Shown here one piece after another: positions 26,207 through 34,628 of a stretch of 49,358 nt of DNA. The DNA lies in the NCBI GenBank assembly GCA_016803235.1, contig JADCLI010000044.1:1-49358 (forward strand), in the 5' to 3' direction. Position 1 is the first letter of the stretch, and each line of letters begins with the position of its first letter. This DNA is from Pimelobacter simplex (GTDB lineage Bacteria > Actinomycetota > Actinomycetes > Propionibacteriales > Nocardioidaceae). The notes below the pieces were generated by a model. The model was not told the DNA's origin, made no database searches, and was given only the letters and a program-made list of their open reading frames with translations. Both the position numbers and the translations under genes were made by a program.

Positions 26207-27034
26207 ATGAAGACCGTGCTCATCACCGGCTGCTCCTCCGGTATCGGCGCCGCGACCGCCGGCCGCCTCGCGGCCGCCGGCTGGGACGTGTGGGCCACCG
26301 CCCGTCGTCCCGAGACGCTCGCGGACCTGGCCGCCGCGGGCTGCCGCACCCTGGCCCTCGACGTCACCGACGAGGCCTCGATGGCCACCGCCGTGACGGC
26401 CGTGCGTGAGGGCGCCGGCCGCATCGACGCCCTCGTCAACAACGCCGGCTACTCCCAGTCCGGCGCGCTCGAGTCGCTCGACCTCGACGACGTGCGCCGT
26501 CAGTTCGAGACCAACGTCTTCGGTCTCCTGCGGCTCACCCAGCTGGTCCTGCCGGCCATGCGCGCGCAGCGCTCCGGGCGGATCGTCAACATCGGCTCGA
26601 TGGGCGGCAAGCTCACGTTCCCCGGCGGCGGCGCCTACCACGCCAGCAAGTACGCCGTGGAGGCGCTCTCCGACGCACTGCGCTTCGAGGTCGCCGGTTT
26701 CGGGATCCAGGTCGTGCTCATCGAGCCGGGCCTGATCACCACCGGCTTCGACGCCGCCGTCGCCGCCGGCATGCCCGCCGGCGAGGGTCCCTACGCCGCC
26801 TTCAACGCCCGCGTCCGGGCCGCCACCTCCGACGCCTACGCCGGCCCGATGGCTCGCTTCGGCGGCCCGCCCGAGGCCGTGGCCGCCGTGATCGAGAAGG
26901 CGCTCACCAAGCACCGGCCCCGGCCGCGCTACACCGTCACGGTCTCGGCGCCGGCGGCGATGGCCGCCCGGAGGGTGCTCGGTGACCGCGGTTGGGACCT
27001 CGCCATGCGCTCTCAGTTCCCGCGTCCGGAGTAG
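26207..27034 (+). CDS. Short-chain dehydrogenase/reductase
   Basis: Classical SDR of 275 residues. The cofactor loop TGCSSGIG is at about residues 7-14, NNAG near 80, the catalytic Ser near 129 and YHASK near 144-148. The Rossmann start and an Arg after the second strand suggest NADP(H), but this is not certain. The substrate is unknown. An SDR also lies beside sigH in Mycobacterium tuberculosis, from memory, so the position is conserved. GATGAT lies 6 bases before the ATG. Confidence 0.92.
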   Translation: MKTVLITGCSSGIGAATAGRLAAAGWDVWATARRPETLADLAAAGCRTLALDVTDEASMATAVTAVREGAGRIDALVNNAGYSQSGALESLDLDDVRRQFETNVFGLLRLTQLVLPAMRAQRSGRIVNIGSMGGKLTFPGGGAYHASKYAVEALSDALRFEVAGFGIQVVLIEPGLITTGFDAAVAAGMPAGEGPYAAFNARVRAATSDAYAGPMARFGGPPEAVAAVIEKALTKHRPRPRYTVTVSAPAAMAARRVLGDRGWDLAMRSQFPRPE

Positions 27035-27047
27035 CCCCGAAAAGCGT

Positions 27048-27078
27048 CGAACCCCCGTACCTCGCGGTCGGGGGTTCG
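27048..27078. terminator. Bidirectional terminator between SDR and bL37 genes
   Basis: A perfect 9-bp stem CGAACCCCC/GGGGGTTCG with a 13-base loop lies between two convergent genes, 13 bases after the SDR stop and 14 bases after the bL37 stop. There is no long T tract, as is usual in high-GC actinobacteria. Confidence 0.85.
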
Positions 27079-27092
27079 GCGAATGCGTGCGC

Positions 27093-27167
27093 TCAGCTGT
27101 TGGGGCGCTTGCCGTGGTTCGCGCCCTTCTTGCGGCGCGCGCGGCGCTTGCGGCCGGTCTTGCCCAT
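27093..27167 (-). CDS. 50S ribosomal protein bL37 (24 residues)
   Basis: A 24-residue, strongly basic peptide beginning MGKTGRKRR and ending ANHGKRPNS. This closely resembles the mycobacterial ribosomal protein bL37, whose C-terminus I recall as ANHGKRPN plus one residue. AGGAGG lies 5 bases before the ATG, and a clean terminator follows the stop. It is too short for most gene callers. It binds 23S rRNA in mycobacterial 50S structures. Confidence 0.9.
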   Translation of the reverse strand: MGKTGRKRRARRKKGANHGKRPNS

Positions 27168-27314
27168 GGTTCCTCCTGGAGAAGTCGTGAATCGCGCCAT
27201 TCTCTCAGGCGCGGCTACTGCGGCGAAATCTCCGACACGTCGTGGCCGCTTGCGGCCGCGGCGGTACCAGGAGGAGGTTGAGGTAGTCGGGGCAGGGCGG
27301 AGCGCAGCGACGGA

Positions 27315-27692
27315 CTATCCCGGCTGTCTCGAAACCTTGGCCAGGAAGCGGTCCGCGTCGACCACGACGCGGGTCACCTCGCCCGAGCCGACCAGCTTGC
27401 CCGCCCGGCCGTCGGGGCCGACCTCGCGCGCGGAGACCGCGAAGCGGCGCAACCGCCCGTCGGCGTACACCTGCCGGGCGGTGACCTCGATGCTCCCGCC
27501 GACCGCGGTGGCGGCCAGGTGCTCCAGCTCGACCCGGGTGCCGACGCTGGTCTCGCCCTCGCCCAGCTCGTCCTCGACCGCGGCGCAGGTGGCGGCCTCG
27601 CACCACGCGAGCAGCCGGGGCGTGCCCAGCACGGGCAGGCTCCCGGAGCCCACGGCACGTGCGGTGTCGGCGTCCGTCACGGTGAACCTCAC
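27315..27692 (-). CDS. Hotdog-fold thioesterase (fluoroacetyl-CoA thioesterase-like)
   Basis: Protein of 125 residues with the pattern of FlK-like hotdog thioesterases: SLPVLGTPRLLAWCEAATC (about 18-36), then SVGTRVELEHLAAT near 49-62 and the core strand GGSIEVTARQVY. It probably hydrolyses a short acyl-CoA or similar thioester. GTG 27692 has GAGGAG 11 bases upstream. It starts 33 bases after the IlvG-like gene on the same strand, so the two are probably co-transcribed. Confidence 0.8.
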   Translation of the reverse strand: MRFTVTDADTARAVGSGSLPVLGTPRLLAWCEAATCAAVEDELGEGETSVGTRVELEHLAATAVGGSIEVTARQVYADGRLRRFAVSAREVGPDGRAGKLVGSGEVTRVVVDADRFLAKVSRQPG

Positions 27693-27725
27693 GGCGTCAG
27701 TCTCCTCGTGGGTGGTCGTTCGGCA

Positions 27726-29408
27726 TCAGATGCCGAAGGTGCTGCGTGGGTAGGCGGCGTCGACGTCGGTGATCACGTTGACGAGGTAGGGCACGTTCGC
27801 GGCGAACGCCCGGTCCAGGGCCGGGCCGACCTGCCGCGGGTCGGTGACCGTCTCGCCGGCACCCCCGAGCGCCGACACCACCTGGTCGTACGCCGTGCGC
27901 GGGGCCAGGTCGGCCGCGACGTCGTACCCGTAGAGCATCTGCATCGGTCCCTTCTCCAGGCCCCAGGCGGAGTTGTTGCCCATCACCATGACCACGGGCA
28001 GGTCGTGGCGCACGAGGGTGTCGACGTCCATCAGCGAGAACCCGGCGGCGCCGTCGCCGAGGAGCAGCACGACCTGCGAGGAGGGCCGGGCGATCCGGGC
28101 CGCCACCGCCGCGCCGAGGCCGGCGCCGAGGCAGCCGTACGGACCGGGGTCGAGCCAGCAGCCGGGCCGCCTCGGCTCGACGAACTTGCCGGCGAAGGAG
28201 ACGAAGTCGCCGCCGTCGCCGATCACGACGGCGTCGTCGGCGAGGCGGGGGACCAGCTCGCCGTAGATCCGGGCGGGATGGACCGGGTCGGCCTCGGCCC
28301 CGATCAGCTCGGCGTCCTTCGCGCTCGCCGCGGCGACGGTGTCCTGGAGCAGGGTGATCCAGTCCGAGCGGTCCGGCTGGCCGGCGCCGGCCAGCGCCTC
28401 GAGCAGGCCGTCCAGCACCCGGGTGAGGTCGCCGCTGACCGACGCGGCCAGCGTCGCGTGGCCGGACAGCTGACCGGGGGAGTCGGCGATGTGCACGACG
28501 GCGGCCGGCTCCGTGCCGTCCTTGCCACCGAAGACGCCGTACCCGAGCCGGAAGTCGAGCGGCGTACCGACCACGACCACCAGGTCGGCACCGTTGATCG
28601 CCGCGCCGCGGGCCTTGGTGACCAGCAGCGGATGACCGCCGGGGACCACGCCGCGGCCCATCCCGTTGGTGATCGCCGGGAGCCTCATCTCCTCGACCAG
28701 GCGCAGCGCCGCCTCCTCCGCGCGGTCGGCCCACACGTCGGTACCGAGGATCAGCACGGGTCGCTGCGCCTTCGCGACGAGACCCGCGATCCGTGCGACC
28801 GCGTCGCTGTCGGGCTCCGCGCCACGCAGGTCGCCGATCACCGGCACCGGTCCGGTGCCGACGTTGAAGAACTCGTCCATCGGGACGTCGACGTACGTCG
28901 GCCCGCGGTGCGAGGAGCGTGCCTCGCTGAACGCGGTGTGGAAACCGGCGGCGACGTCGTTCGCGGTCGTCAGGGTCGCCGCGTGCTTGGTCACCGGCGA
29001 CACGATCGGCAGGTGGTCGATCTCCTGCAGCGCTCCGGTGCCCCAGCGGTTGTTGGGCGCCCGGCCACCGACCACGACCATCGGGGACCCGGCGAACCGG
29101 GCCTGGGCCAGGGCGCTGACGCCGTTGGTGACGCCGGGGCCGGCGGTCAGCACCGCGAGTCCCGGCACCCGGGTCAGCTTGCCGGTCGCCTCGGCCGCGA
29201 AGGCCGCGGTCTGCTCGTGGCGCACGTCGACCAGCCGGACCGGCGTGCCACCGTCCTGCTGCGACTTGACCGCGCCGTCGTACATCGGGAACACGTGGGC
29301 GCCCGAGAGCGTGAACATCGTCTCGACGCCGTGCGCGCGGGCGACGGCGGTGGCGATCTCGCCGGCGTGGCCGGTCAGCGGGGTCTGGTCCGGGGGAGTG
29401 GTGGTCAC
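27726..29408 (-). CDS. Acetolactate synthase-like ThDP enzyme (IlvG/Rv1820 family)
   Basis: Protein of 560 residues with the three-domain layout of ThDP decarboxylases. The cofactor Glu is in RHEQTAAFAAE (Glu65); the Mg/ThDP motif begins GDGAAGFS near 449 and ends in GNN near 477. It closely resembles my memory of M. tuberculosis IlvG, including the segments LQEIDH, NGMGRGVVP and GCWLDPGPYGCLG. IlvG-like proteins are annotated as acetolactate synthases, but the activity of this branch is uncertain, and a 2-hydroxyacyl-CoA lyase-type reaction is possible. GTG 29408 lies 6 bases after TAGGGT, suggesting leaderless transcription. Confidence 0.88.
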   Translation of the reverse strand: MTTTPPDQTPLTGHAGEIATAVARAHGVETMFTLSGAHVFPMYDGAVKSQQDGGTPVRLVDVRHEQTAAFAAEATGKLTRVPGLAVLTAGPGVTNGVSALAQARFAGSPMVVVGGRAPNNRWGTGALQEIDHLPIVSPVTKHAATLTTANDVAAGFHTAFSEARSSHRGPTYVDVPMDEFFNVGTGPVPVIGDLRGAEPDSDAVARIAGLVAKAQRPVLILGTDVWADRAEEAALRLVEEMRLPAITNGMGRGVVPGGHPLLVTKARGAAINGADLVVVVGTPLDFRLGYGVFGGKDGTEPAAVVHIADSPGQLSGHATLAASVSGDLTRVLDGLLEALAGAGQPDRSDWITLLQDTVAAASAKDAELIGAEADPVHPARIYGELVPRLADDAVVIGDGGDFVSFAGKFVEPRRPGCWLDPGPYGCLGAGLGAAVAARIARPSSQVVLLLGDGAAGFSLMDVDTLVRHDLPVVMVMGNNSAWGLEKGPMQMLYGYDVAADLAPRTAYDQVVSALGGAGETVTDPRQVGPALDRAFAANVPYLVNVITDVDAAYPRSTFGI

Positions 29409-29489
29409 CCGGGCACCCTAGGCCGTGTGTCCCCAGGTCCGCGCCTGCTACGCGGCGTTTCCTCGCCGAGGGGCTCCGGTCAGCCAGCC

Positions 29490-30347
29490 TCAGCCGACGT
29501 CGTCGAGGAAGTACGGGTGCACCCGGCGCAGCGAGGCGACCAGGGCGAGCAGCAGGTCGGGGCGTACGGCGGGGTGGCGCGGCGAGATGGTGAGCTGGAG
29601 GTAGATCGCCCGCAGCACCGCCTGGGCGTTGCCGGTGGAGCGGTACGGGTCGCGGCCGCTGCGTGCCTTGGCCCGGGCGCCCTGCTCGAGACGCACCACC
29701 CACGGCTCCAGCACGCTCAGCGGCACCCGGTCGCGGCGCAGGACCTCCATCACCGCGTGCGCGATCCGGTCGGGCTCGCCGTGGACCAGCGGAGGCGTGT
29801 CGGGGTTGAGCACGCGGTCGGCGATGACGTCGAGCAGCACGGTCAGCTCGGTCATCCCGAAGTGGCGCGAGGCGGCCAGCGCAGCCAGGGCGTCGGCGCC
29901 GTGGGCCGCCGCGTGCGCCCAGCCCTTGCCGGGCACGAACCCGCGCAGGTCACGCTCGCGGACGTACCAGGCCGCGATCCGGTCACCCCAGTGCAGCACC
30001 TTGCTCGGGGGGAGCCGACGGATCCGGGTGTCGCGCTGGATGCACTCGGCGAGCAGCAGCACCGAGAAGCTGCGCCGGAACACCGAGTCGGTGTCGCGCT
30101 CGCCGATGCCGGTGTTGAGGCCGGCGCACATGCCGTCGCCGAGGCCGGCCAGCAGGTCGTCGTAGGCGCCGTGCTCGATCCAGGTGGCCAGGAAGGAGTA
30201 CGCCATCCCGTCGCGCACCTGCGGGTCCGGGTCGCCCAGCATCTGGGTCAGCTGGGCGGTCAGGTCGCCGATCGGGTGGTCGGCGGGCGGGCGCCGTTCA
30301 CCGTCGCGGAGGGCCTGTTGGAGGCGCGCCCAATCCACCGACACCAT
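29490..30347 (-). CDS. DUF2785 family protein
   Basis: Protein of 285 residues, mostly helical, with the DUF2785 hallmark DLRGFVPGKGWAHAAAHGADAL near residues 130-150. The function of the family is unknown. ATG 30347 is preferred over a TTG three bases upstream. It diverges from pdtaS across 110 bases. Confidence 0.85.
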   Translation of the reverse strand: MVSVDWARLQQALRDGERRPPADHPIGDLTAQLTQMLGDPDPQVRDGMAYSFLATWIEHGAYDDLLAGLGDGMCAGLNTGIGERDTDSVFRRSFSVLLLAECIQRDTRIRRLPPSKVLHWGDRIAAWYVRERDLRGFVPGKGWAHAAAHGADALAALAASRHFGMTELTVLLDVIADRVLNPDTPPLVHGEPDRIAHAVMEVLRRDRVPLSVLEPWVVRLEQGARAKARSGRDPYRSTGNAQAVLRAIYLQLTISPRHPAVRPDLLLALVASLRRVHPYFLDDVG

Positions 30348-30457
30348 CAACCCACACCCTCCGGAGCAGCCGAGCCTTCATCCCCCGGGCCTATCCTGCC
30401 AAACAATGTGAAGGGACCCTAAGTCGGGACGCACTCCCGCTCTCTACAGTGGTGCTC

Positions 30458-31936
30458 GTGCCCTCCCTGTCCGCGATCGCCCGGCGTCACACCGACCTCG
30501 ACGACGCGGACATCGCCTGGCTCCAGCTGATCCAGGCCGACTGGCAGGTGATCGCCGACCTGTCCTTCGCCGACCTCGTGCTGTGGCTGCCCGACCGCGG
30601 AGGAGCCGGCTTCTGGGCCGGTGACCAGATGCGGCCGACGACCGGCCCCACGGCGTACGTCGACGACATCGTCGGCACCTTCGCGCCGACGGGTCGCCGC
30701 CAGCTGGTGGACGCCGCCTTCGAGCTCGGCCGGATCGCCCGCGAGGGCGATCCGGAGTGGCGCGACGACGTGCCGGTGCGGGTCGAGGCGATCCCGGTGC
30801 GGCGGGCCGGGAAGGTGATCGCGGTGATCAGCCGCAACACCAACCTGCTCGGCGTACGCACGCCCAGCCTGCTGGAGATCAACTACCTCCAGGCGGCGAC
30901 CGACCTGTCCCAGATGATCGCGGCCGGCCTGTTCCCGTCGACCGGCCAGCGCAGCGACCACGCCGACTCGCCACGGGTGGGCGACGGCTTCCTGCGGGTC
31001 GACGCCGCCGGCCGGGTCATCTACGCGAGCCCGAACGCGCTGTCGACGTACCGCAAGCTCGGCCTGACCGGCGACCTCACCGGCCACCGCCTCCCCGACC
31101 TGACCCGCGAGCTGGTGCCGCCGAAGAAGCGGCCCGACGAGGAGACGCTCAGTGCCGTCCTCGGCGGCCGCGCCCACCGTGACACCGAGCTCGGCGCCTC
31201 CGGCGGCCTCGGCGACGGGGCCGCGCTGATCGTGCGGTCGATCCCGCTGCGGCCGAAGGGCGAGCACATCGGGGCGATCATCCTGCTGCGCGACGTCACC
31301 GACCTGCGCCGCCGCGACCGCGAGCTGGTCACCAAGGACGCGACGATCCGCGAGATCCACCATCGCGTGAAGAACAACCTGCAGACCGTCGCCGCCCTGC
31401 TCCGCCTCCAGGCCCGGCGGATCGGCTCGCCCGAGGCCGCCTCGGCCCTCGAGGAGGCGGTGCGACGGGTCGGCTCGATCGCGATCGTCCACGAGACGCT
31501 GAGTCAGGCCGTCGAGGAGACCGTCGAGTTCGACGACATCGCCGACCGGCTGGCCCGGCTGGTCGTCGACGTGGGCTCGACCACCGCCCAGGTGGGGGTG
31601 CGGCGCGAGGGCAGCTTCGGCGTCCTCGCCTCCGAGGTCGCCACGCCCCTGGCGATGGTCGTGATGGAGCTGATGCAGAACGCCGCCGAGCACGGGTACG
31701 ACGACGGCGCCTCCGGCCAGATCGCGATCCGCGCCGCCCGCCACGGTGCCGTGCTCGAGGTCGCCGTCGAGGACGACGGCCGCGGGCTGCCCGCGGACTT
31801 CGACCTCGACGCGGCGACCAGCCTGGGCCTGTCGATCGTGCGCACGCTCGTCGAGTCGGAGCTCGGCGGGCACCTGTCGCTGGGTCAGGCGCCGGGAGGC
31901 GGGACGCGGGCAGGCTTCAGCATCCCGGTCGAGTGA
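30458..31936 (+). CDS. pdtaS: Sensor histidine kinase PdtaS
   Basis: Soluble histidine kinase of 492 residues: GAF-like domain (about 1-150), PAS domain (about 165-285), HisKA_2 dimerisation domain with the phospho-acceptor region REIHHRVKNNL near 295-305, and an HATPase domain with N-box MELMQNAAEHG near 405 and DDGRGLP near 440. In M. tuberculosis PdtaS signals to the RNA-binding antiterminator PdtaR; no pdtaR is present here. GTG 30458 is preferred because TACAGT lies 7 bases upstream, suggesting a leaderless mRNA. GTG codons at 30449 and 30452 are alternatives. It converges with whiB1, as in mycobacteria. Confidence 0.93.
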   Translation: MPSLSAIARRHTDLDDADIAWLQLIQADWQVIADLSFADLVLWLPDRGGAGFWAGDQMRPTTGPTAYVDDIVGTFAPTGRRQLVDAAFELGRIAREGDPEWRDDVPVRVEAIPVRRAGKVIAVISRNTNLLGVRTPSLLEINYLQAATDLSQMIAAGLFPSTGQRSDHADSPRVGDGFLRVDAAGRVIYASPNALSTYRKLGLTGDLTGHRLPDLTRELVPPKKRPDEETLSAVLGGRAHRDTELGASGGLGDGAALIVRSIPLRPKGEHIGAIILLRDVTDLRRRDRELVTKDATIREIHHRVKNNLQTVAALLRLQARRIGSPEAASALEEAVRRVGSIAIVHETLSQAVEETVEFDDIADRLARLVVDVGSTTAQVGVRREGSFGVLASEVATPLAMVVMELMQNAAEHGYDDGASGQIAIRAARHGAVLEVAVEDDGRGLPADFDLDAATSLGLSIVRTLVESELGGHLSLGQAPGGGTRAGFSIPVE

Positions 31937-31962
31937 CCGGGATGCAGCTCAGCCGGCGTCGA

Positions 31963-32217
31963 TCAGACGGGGGTGCGGACCCGGGCGCGGGCGTTGCGGC
32001 GCTTGAGCGCGCGACGCTCGTCCTCGCTGAGGCCACCCCACACACCGTGGTCCTGCCCCGCCTCGAGCGCCCACGCGAGACACTGCTCGCGCACGTCGCA
32101 GCGACGGCACACAGCCTTGGCCTCCTCGATCTGGAGGATCGCAGGGCCGGTGTTGCCGATCGGGAAGAACAGCTCCGGATCCTCGTCGAGGCATGCGGAA
32201 CGGTGTCGCCAATCCAT
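31963..32217 (-). CDS. whiB1: WhiB-family iron-sulfur transcription factor WhiB1
   Basis: Protein of 84 residues. Four Cys for a [4Fe-4S] cluster are visible: one in SACLDED near residue 9, the pair in AVCRRC near 37-40 and one in EQCLAW near 46. GVWGG follows near 59, then a basic tail RRALKRRNARAR that binds DNA. It is near-identical in pattern to mycobacterial WhiB1, an essential nitric-oxide-responsive regulator that binds the housekeeping sigma factor. A CRP-like site lies 68 bases upstream of its start. Confidence 0.96.
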   Translation of the reverse strand: MDWRHRSACLDEDPELFFPIGNTGPAILQIEEAKAVCRRCDVREQCLAWALEAGQDHGVWGGLSEDERRALKRRNARARVRTPV

Positions 32218-32271
32218 GGGTGGGGATGCCCTCTTCTTTCGCTATCGGGGGTGCCCTCGACCGGGCACGCA

Positions 32272-32298
32272 TGAAGCCGCAAAAGTGAACGGCTTCAC
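32272..32298 (-). promoter_or_regulatory. CRP-like site and inverted repeat upstream of whiB1
   Basis: GTGA-N6-TCAC at 32285-32298 matches the CRP/FNR core. In M. tuberculosis, CRP (Rv3676) controls whiB1, so the location is meaningful. An overlapping 8-bp inverted repeat TGAAGCCG/CGGCTTCA with a 10-base spacer occupies 32272-32297 and could form a hairpin instead. The surrounding 32218-32403 region (186 bases) is less GC-rich than its neighbours and holds no other clear ORF. Confidence 0.65.
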
Positions 32299-32403
32299 GA
32301 TCGCTCCGGCAAGGTTTCCAAGGATTGCGTCACGAATCAAGCAATTCGGGTGGTTCGTTGGGTCACAACCGGATGCTGGACACCCACCGCCTAGGCTGCG
32401 GCC

Positions 32404-32829
32404 GTGACCGAAGGGCCCCTCGACCACCCGTCCGACCACCCCGCCGACTCCTCGTCCGAGCGTCCGCCGCAGCTGACCGTGGCCGCTTCGCTGGCCGCGG
32501 TCCAGGGGCTCGTGCTGCTCATCCTGGCGATCCTCGAGCTGGCCAGCGTGTCCTCGGACCGGCTCGGCTTCGGGCTCTCCACGGCGGTGTTCTTCGCGGC
32601 GTACGGCGTCGTGCTGCTCGGTGCTGCCCTGGCGCTGTGGCGGCGCCACGGCTGGGCGCGCGGCCCCGTTCTGATCACGCAGCTGATCGTGCTCGGCCTC
32701 GCCTGGAACCTTCGTGAGCAGGTGCTCGCAGCGGTCGGGCTCGCCGCGGTCGCCCTGGTCGTCGTGGCCGCCGTCGTCCACCCCGACACGGTCGCGGCCC
32801 TCGAGGACCACCCCGGCGAGGACGCCTAG
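32404..32829 (+). CDS. Four-helix integral membrane protein, function unknown
   Basis: Protein of 141 residues with a hydrophilic, His/Asp/Ser-rich N-terminus (about 1-22) and four hydrophobic helices (about 24-46, 55-78, 86-104 and 107-125), ending in an acidic tail. I do not recognise the family. GTG 32404 lies 6 bases after TAGGCT with no ribosome-binding site, suggesting leaderless translation. It diverges from whiB1 and ends at a strong bidirectional terminator. Confidence 0.75.
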   Translation: MTEGPLDHPSDHPADSSSERPPQLTVAASLAAVQGLVLLILAILELASVSSDRLGFGLSTAVFFAAYGVVLLGAALALWRRHGWARGPVLITQLIVLGLAWNLREQVLAAVGLAAVALVVVAAVVHPDTVAALEDHPGEDA

Positions 32830-32843
32830 CAGCCGGGTACGCC

Positions 32844-32877
32844 GACGGCCCGGCCCCCGCGAGGGGACCGGGCCGTC
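32844..32877. terminator. Bidirectional terminator
   Basis: A stem of 10 plus 4 bp (GACGGCCCGG then CCCC, pairing with GGGG and CCGGGCCGTC, one bulged A) with a 5-base loop lies between two convergent genes. It closely resembles the terminator at 42545-42580. Confidence 0.85.
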
Positions 32878-32902
32878 GTTGCGTGAGCGAGGAGCCGGAG
32901 GA

Positions 32903-33673
32903 TCAGTCCTGCACGGTCACGTTGATGAAGTTCGACGAGAAGTAGTCGTCGTAGCCGGCGTCCTTGGTGTAGTACGCCTGGAAGACGTACGCACCGTTGG
33001 GCAGGCCGGAGCGCAGCGCGCTGCCGGTGCCGCCGTTGATGATGCGCGAGCAGAAGCCGGTGCCGAAGTCGAACGTGCCGGTGGCGGAGTTCACGCTCGC
33101 GAAGCCCAGCAGGTAGGGCGAGGAGGAGCCGCCGGCCGCGTTGCCGTTCTGGTAGACGTCGACGTAGCCCGAGGTCGCCGGGCCGCCCTTGTACTTCACG
33201 CTGCCCGAGACCCGGGTGGAGTACTGCGAGCCGCTGCGGTCGCAGACGACCGTGGTCGTGTTGAGCGTGAGGTTCGAGTCGTAGACCTCGAACTTGGTCT
33301 TGCCCTTGCGGCCCTTGAAGCTGGCCTTGACCTTGTACTGGCCGGTGCCGAGCGCCGGGACGAGGAGCTTGGCCTTGCCCTTCTTGACCTTGGCCTTCTT
33401 CTTGTAGACCGTGCCGGCGGCGCCGTCGATCTTGAACTTGACCTTGCCGGAGCCCTTGAGTCCCTTGGCAGTGAGCACCAGCTTGCTGATGCCGGGCTGC
33501 ACGCCGTCGGCCGACTTCTTGATCTTGAACTTGTTGGCCTTGACCTTCGCCGCGACGGCGGCGGTGGACACGTCGGCGGTGCCGGGGGTCGCCGCGGCGG
33601 TGGACGTCAGGGCCGGCGTGGCGAGGGCGATCGAGGCGACCGCGACAACGCCAGCGGAGACGAGCCTGCGCAT
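32903..33673 (-). CDS. Secreted Lys-rich Ig-like repeat protein
   Basis: Protein of 256 residues. A signal peptide (MRRLVSAGVVAVASIALATPA, cleavage probably near 25-29) is followed by a Lys-rich beta domain (about 40-135) with repeated KVK/KKGKA strands that resembles a bacterial Ig-like domain. A second beta domain (about 136-256) has two Cys and many Gly, Ser and Tyr. AAGGAG precedes ATG 33673; the upstream in-frame ATG 33733 would bury the signal peptide. A surface or matrix role is inferred. It lies directly downstream of sigF on the same strand. Confidence 0.78.
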   Translation of the reverse strand: MRRLVSAGVVAVASIALATPALTSTAAATPGTADVSTAAVAAKVKANKFKIKKSADGVQPGISKLVLTAKGLKGSGKVKFKIDGAAGTVYKKKAKVKKGKAKLLVPALGTGQYKVKASFKGRKGKTKFEVYDSNLTLNTTTVVCDRSGSQYSTRVSGSVKYKGGPATSGYVDVYQNGNAAGGSSSPYLLGFASVNSATGTFDFGTGFCSRIINGGTGSALRSGLPNGAYVFQAYYTKDAGYDDYFSSNFINVTVQD

Positions 33674-33809
33674 GGAGGAGCTCCTTCGGGACGAGACCGA
33701 CCCGTGCTGGACGAGGTCTCTGGAGTCGGTCAAGAGTGTGAGACGGAGGGCTTCCTTCCCGGGCCGGTGCCCGCCAAACGTCGCCCTCTCGCCGAATTCC
33801 CGAACGGGC

Positions 33810-34628
33810 TCAGGCCTCCGACTCGAGGGACTCGCGCAGCTGGGCCAGGGTGCGGCTGAGCAGCCGGGACACGTGCATCTGGGAGACGCCGATCTCCTCG
33901 GCGATCTGCGACTGGGTCATGTTCTTGAAGAACCGCAGCAGCAGGATCTTCTTCTCGCGTGGCGGCAGGTTCTCCAGCAGCGGCTTGACCGACTCGCGGA
34001 TCTCGACGTGCTCGAGCGCCTCGTCGTCGACGCCCATCGCGTCGAGCATGCTCTGGCCGCTGCCGCCGTCGGAGTCGTCGTCGGTGGCGTCCAGGGAGAG
34101 GGTGGAGTAGGCGTTGCTCGACTCGAGGCCCTCGACGATCTCCTCGACCGAGCAGCCGATCGCGTCGGCGAGCTCGCGCGCCGTCGGCGAGCGCCCCAGC
34201 GACTGGGTCAGCTCGGCGGTGCTGGCGCTGATCTGCATGCGCAGCTCCTGGAGCCGGCGCGGGACGCGGATCGCCCAGCCCTTGTCGCGGAAGTAGCGCT
34301 TGATCTCGCCGATGATCGTCGGGGTCGCGTAGGTCGAGAACTCGACTCCGCGATCGGTGTCGAAGCGGTCGACGGACTTGATCAGGCCGATCGTGCCGAC
34401 CTGGACCAGGTCCTCGTAGGGCTCGCCACGGTTGCGGAAGCGGCGGGCGCAGTGCTCGACGAGGGGCAGGTGCAGGTGGACGAGGGAGTCGCGGGCGACG
34501 TCGCGCTCGGCCTGGGAGGAGTGCTCGTCGCGGAGCACCACGAAGAGCTCAGCACTGCGGCGGCGGGTGAGCTCGATGTTGGTCGGCGTCCCGCGCTGGC
34601 CGCCGCCCCGAGACAGGTCGGTGGTCAT
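33810..34628 (-). CDS. sigF: SigB/SigF-family RNA polymerase sigma factor
   Basis: Group III sigma factor of 272 residues. Region 2 contains DLVQVGTIGLIKSVDRFD near 77 and FSTYATPTIIGEIKRYFRD near 97-115. Region 3 covers about 120-175, and region 4 contains QSQIAEEIGVSQMHVSRLLSR near 236-256. The family runs general-stress and stationary-phase programmes. The ATG overlaps the stop of the preceding RsbW-like gene by ATGA, the standard anti-sigma/sigma arrangement. Its closest subtype (SigF, SigB or SigG) cannot be separated here. Confidence 0.92.
   Translation of the reverse strand: MTTDLSRGGGQRGTPTNIELTRRRSAELFVVLRDEHSSQAERDVARDSLVHLHLPLVEHCARRFRNRGEPYEDLVQVGTIGLIKSVDRFDTDRGVEFSTYATPTIIGEIKRYFRDKGWAIRVPRRLQELRMQISASTAELTQSLGRSPTARELADAIGCSVEEIVEGLESSNAYSTLSLDATDDDSDGGSGQSMLDAMGVDDEALEHVEIRESVKPLLENLPPREKKILLLRFFKNMTQSQIAEEIGVSQMHVSRLLSRTLAQLRESLESEA

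Noticed and set aside
27168..27314. Possible small RNA between bL37 and the thioesterase
   Set aside because: The 147 bases show no convincing promoter-terminator pair or stable structure beyond the presumed bL37 promoter.
27519..30422. A 967-residue plus-strand ORF across the IlvG-like and DUF2785 genes
   Set aside because: It is antisense to two genes with clear family motifs and shows no motif or start signal of its own.
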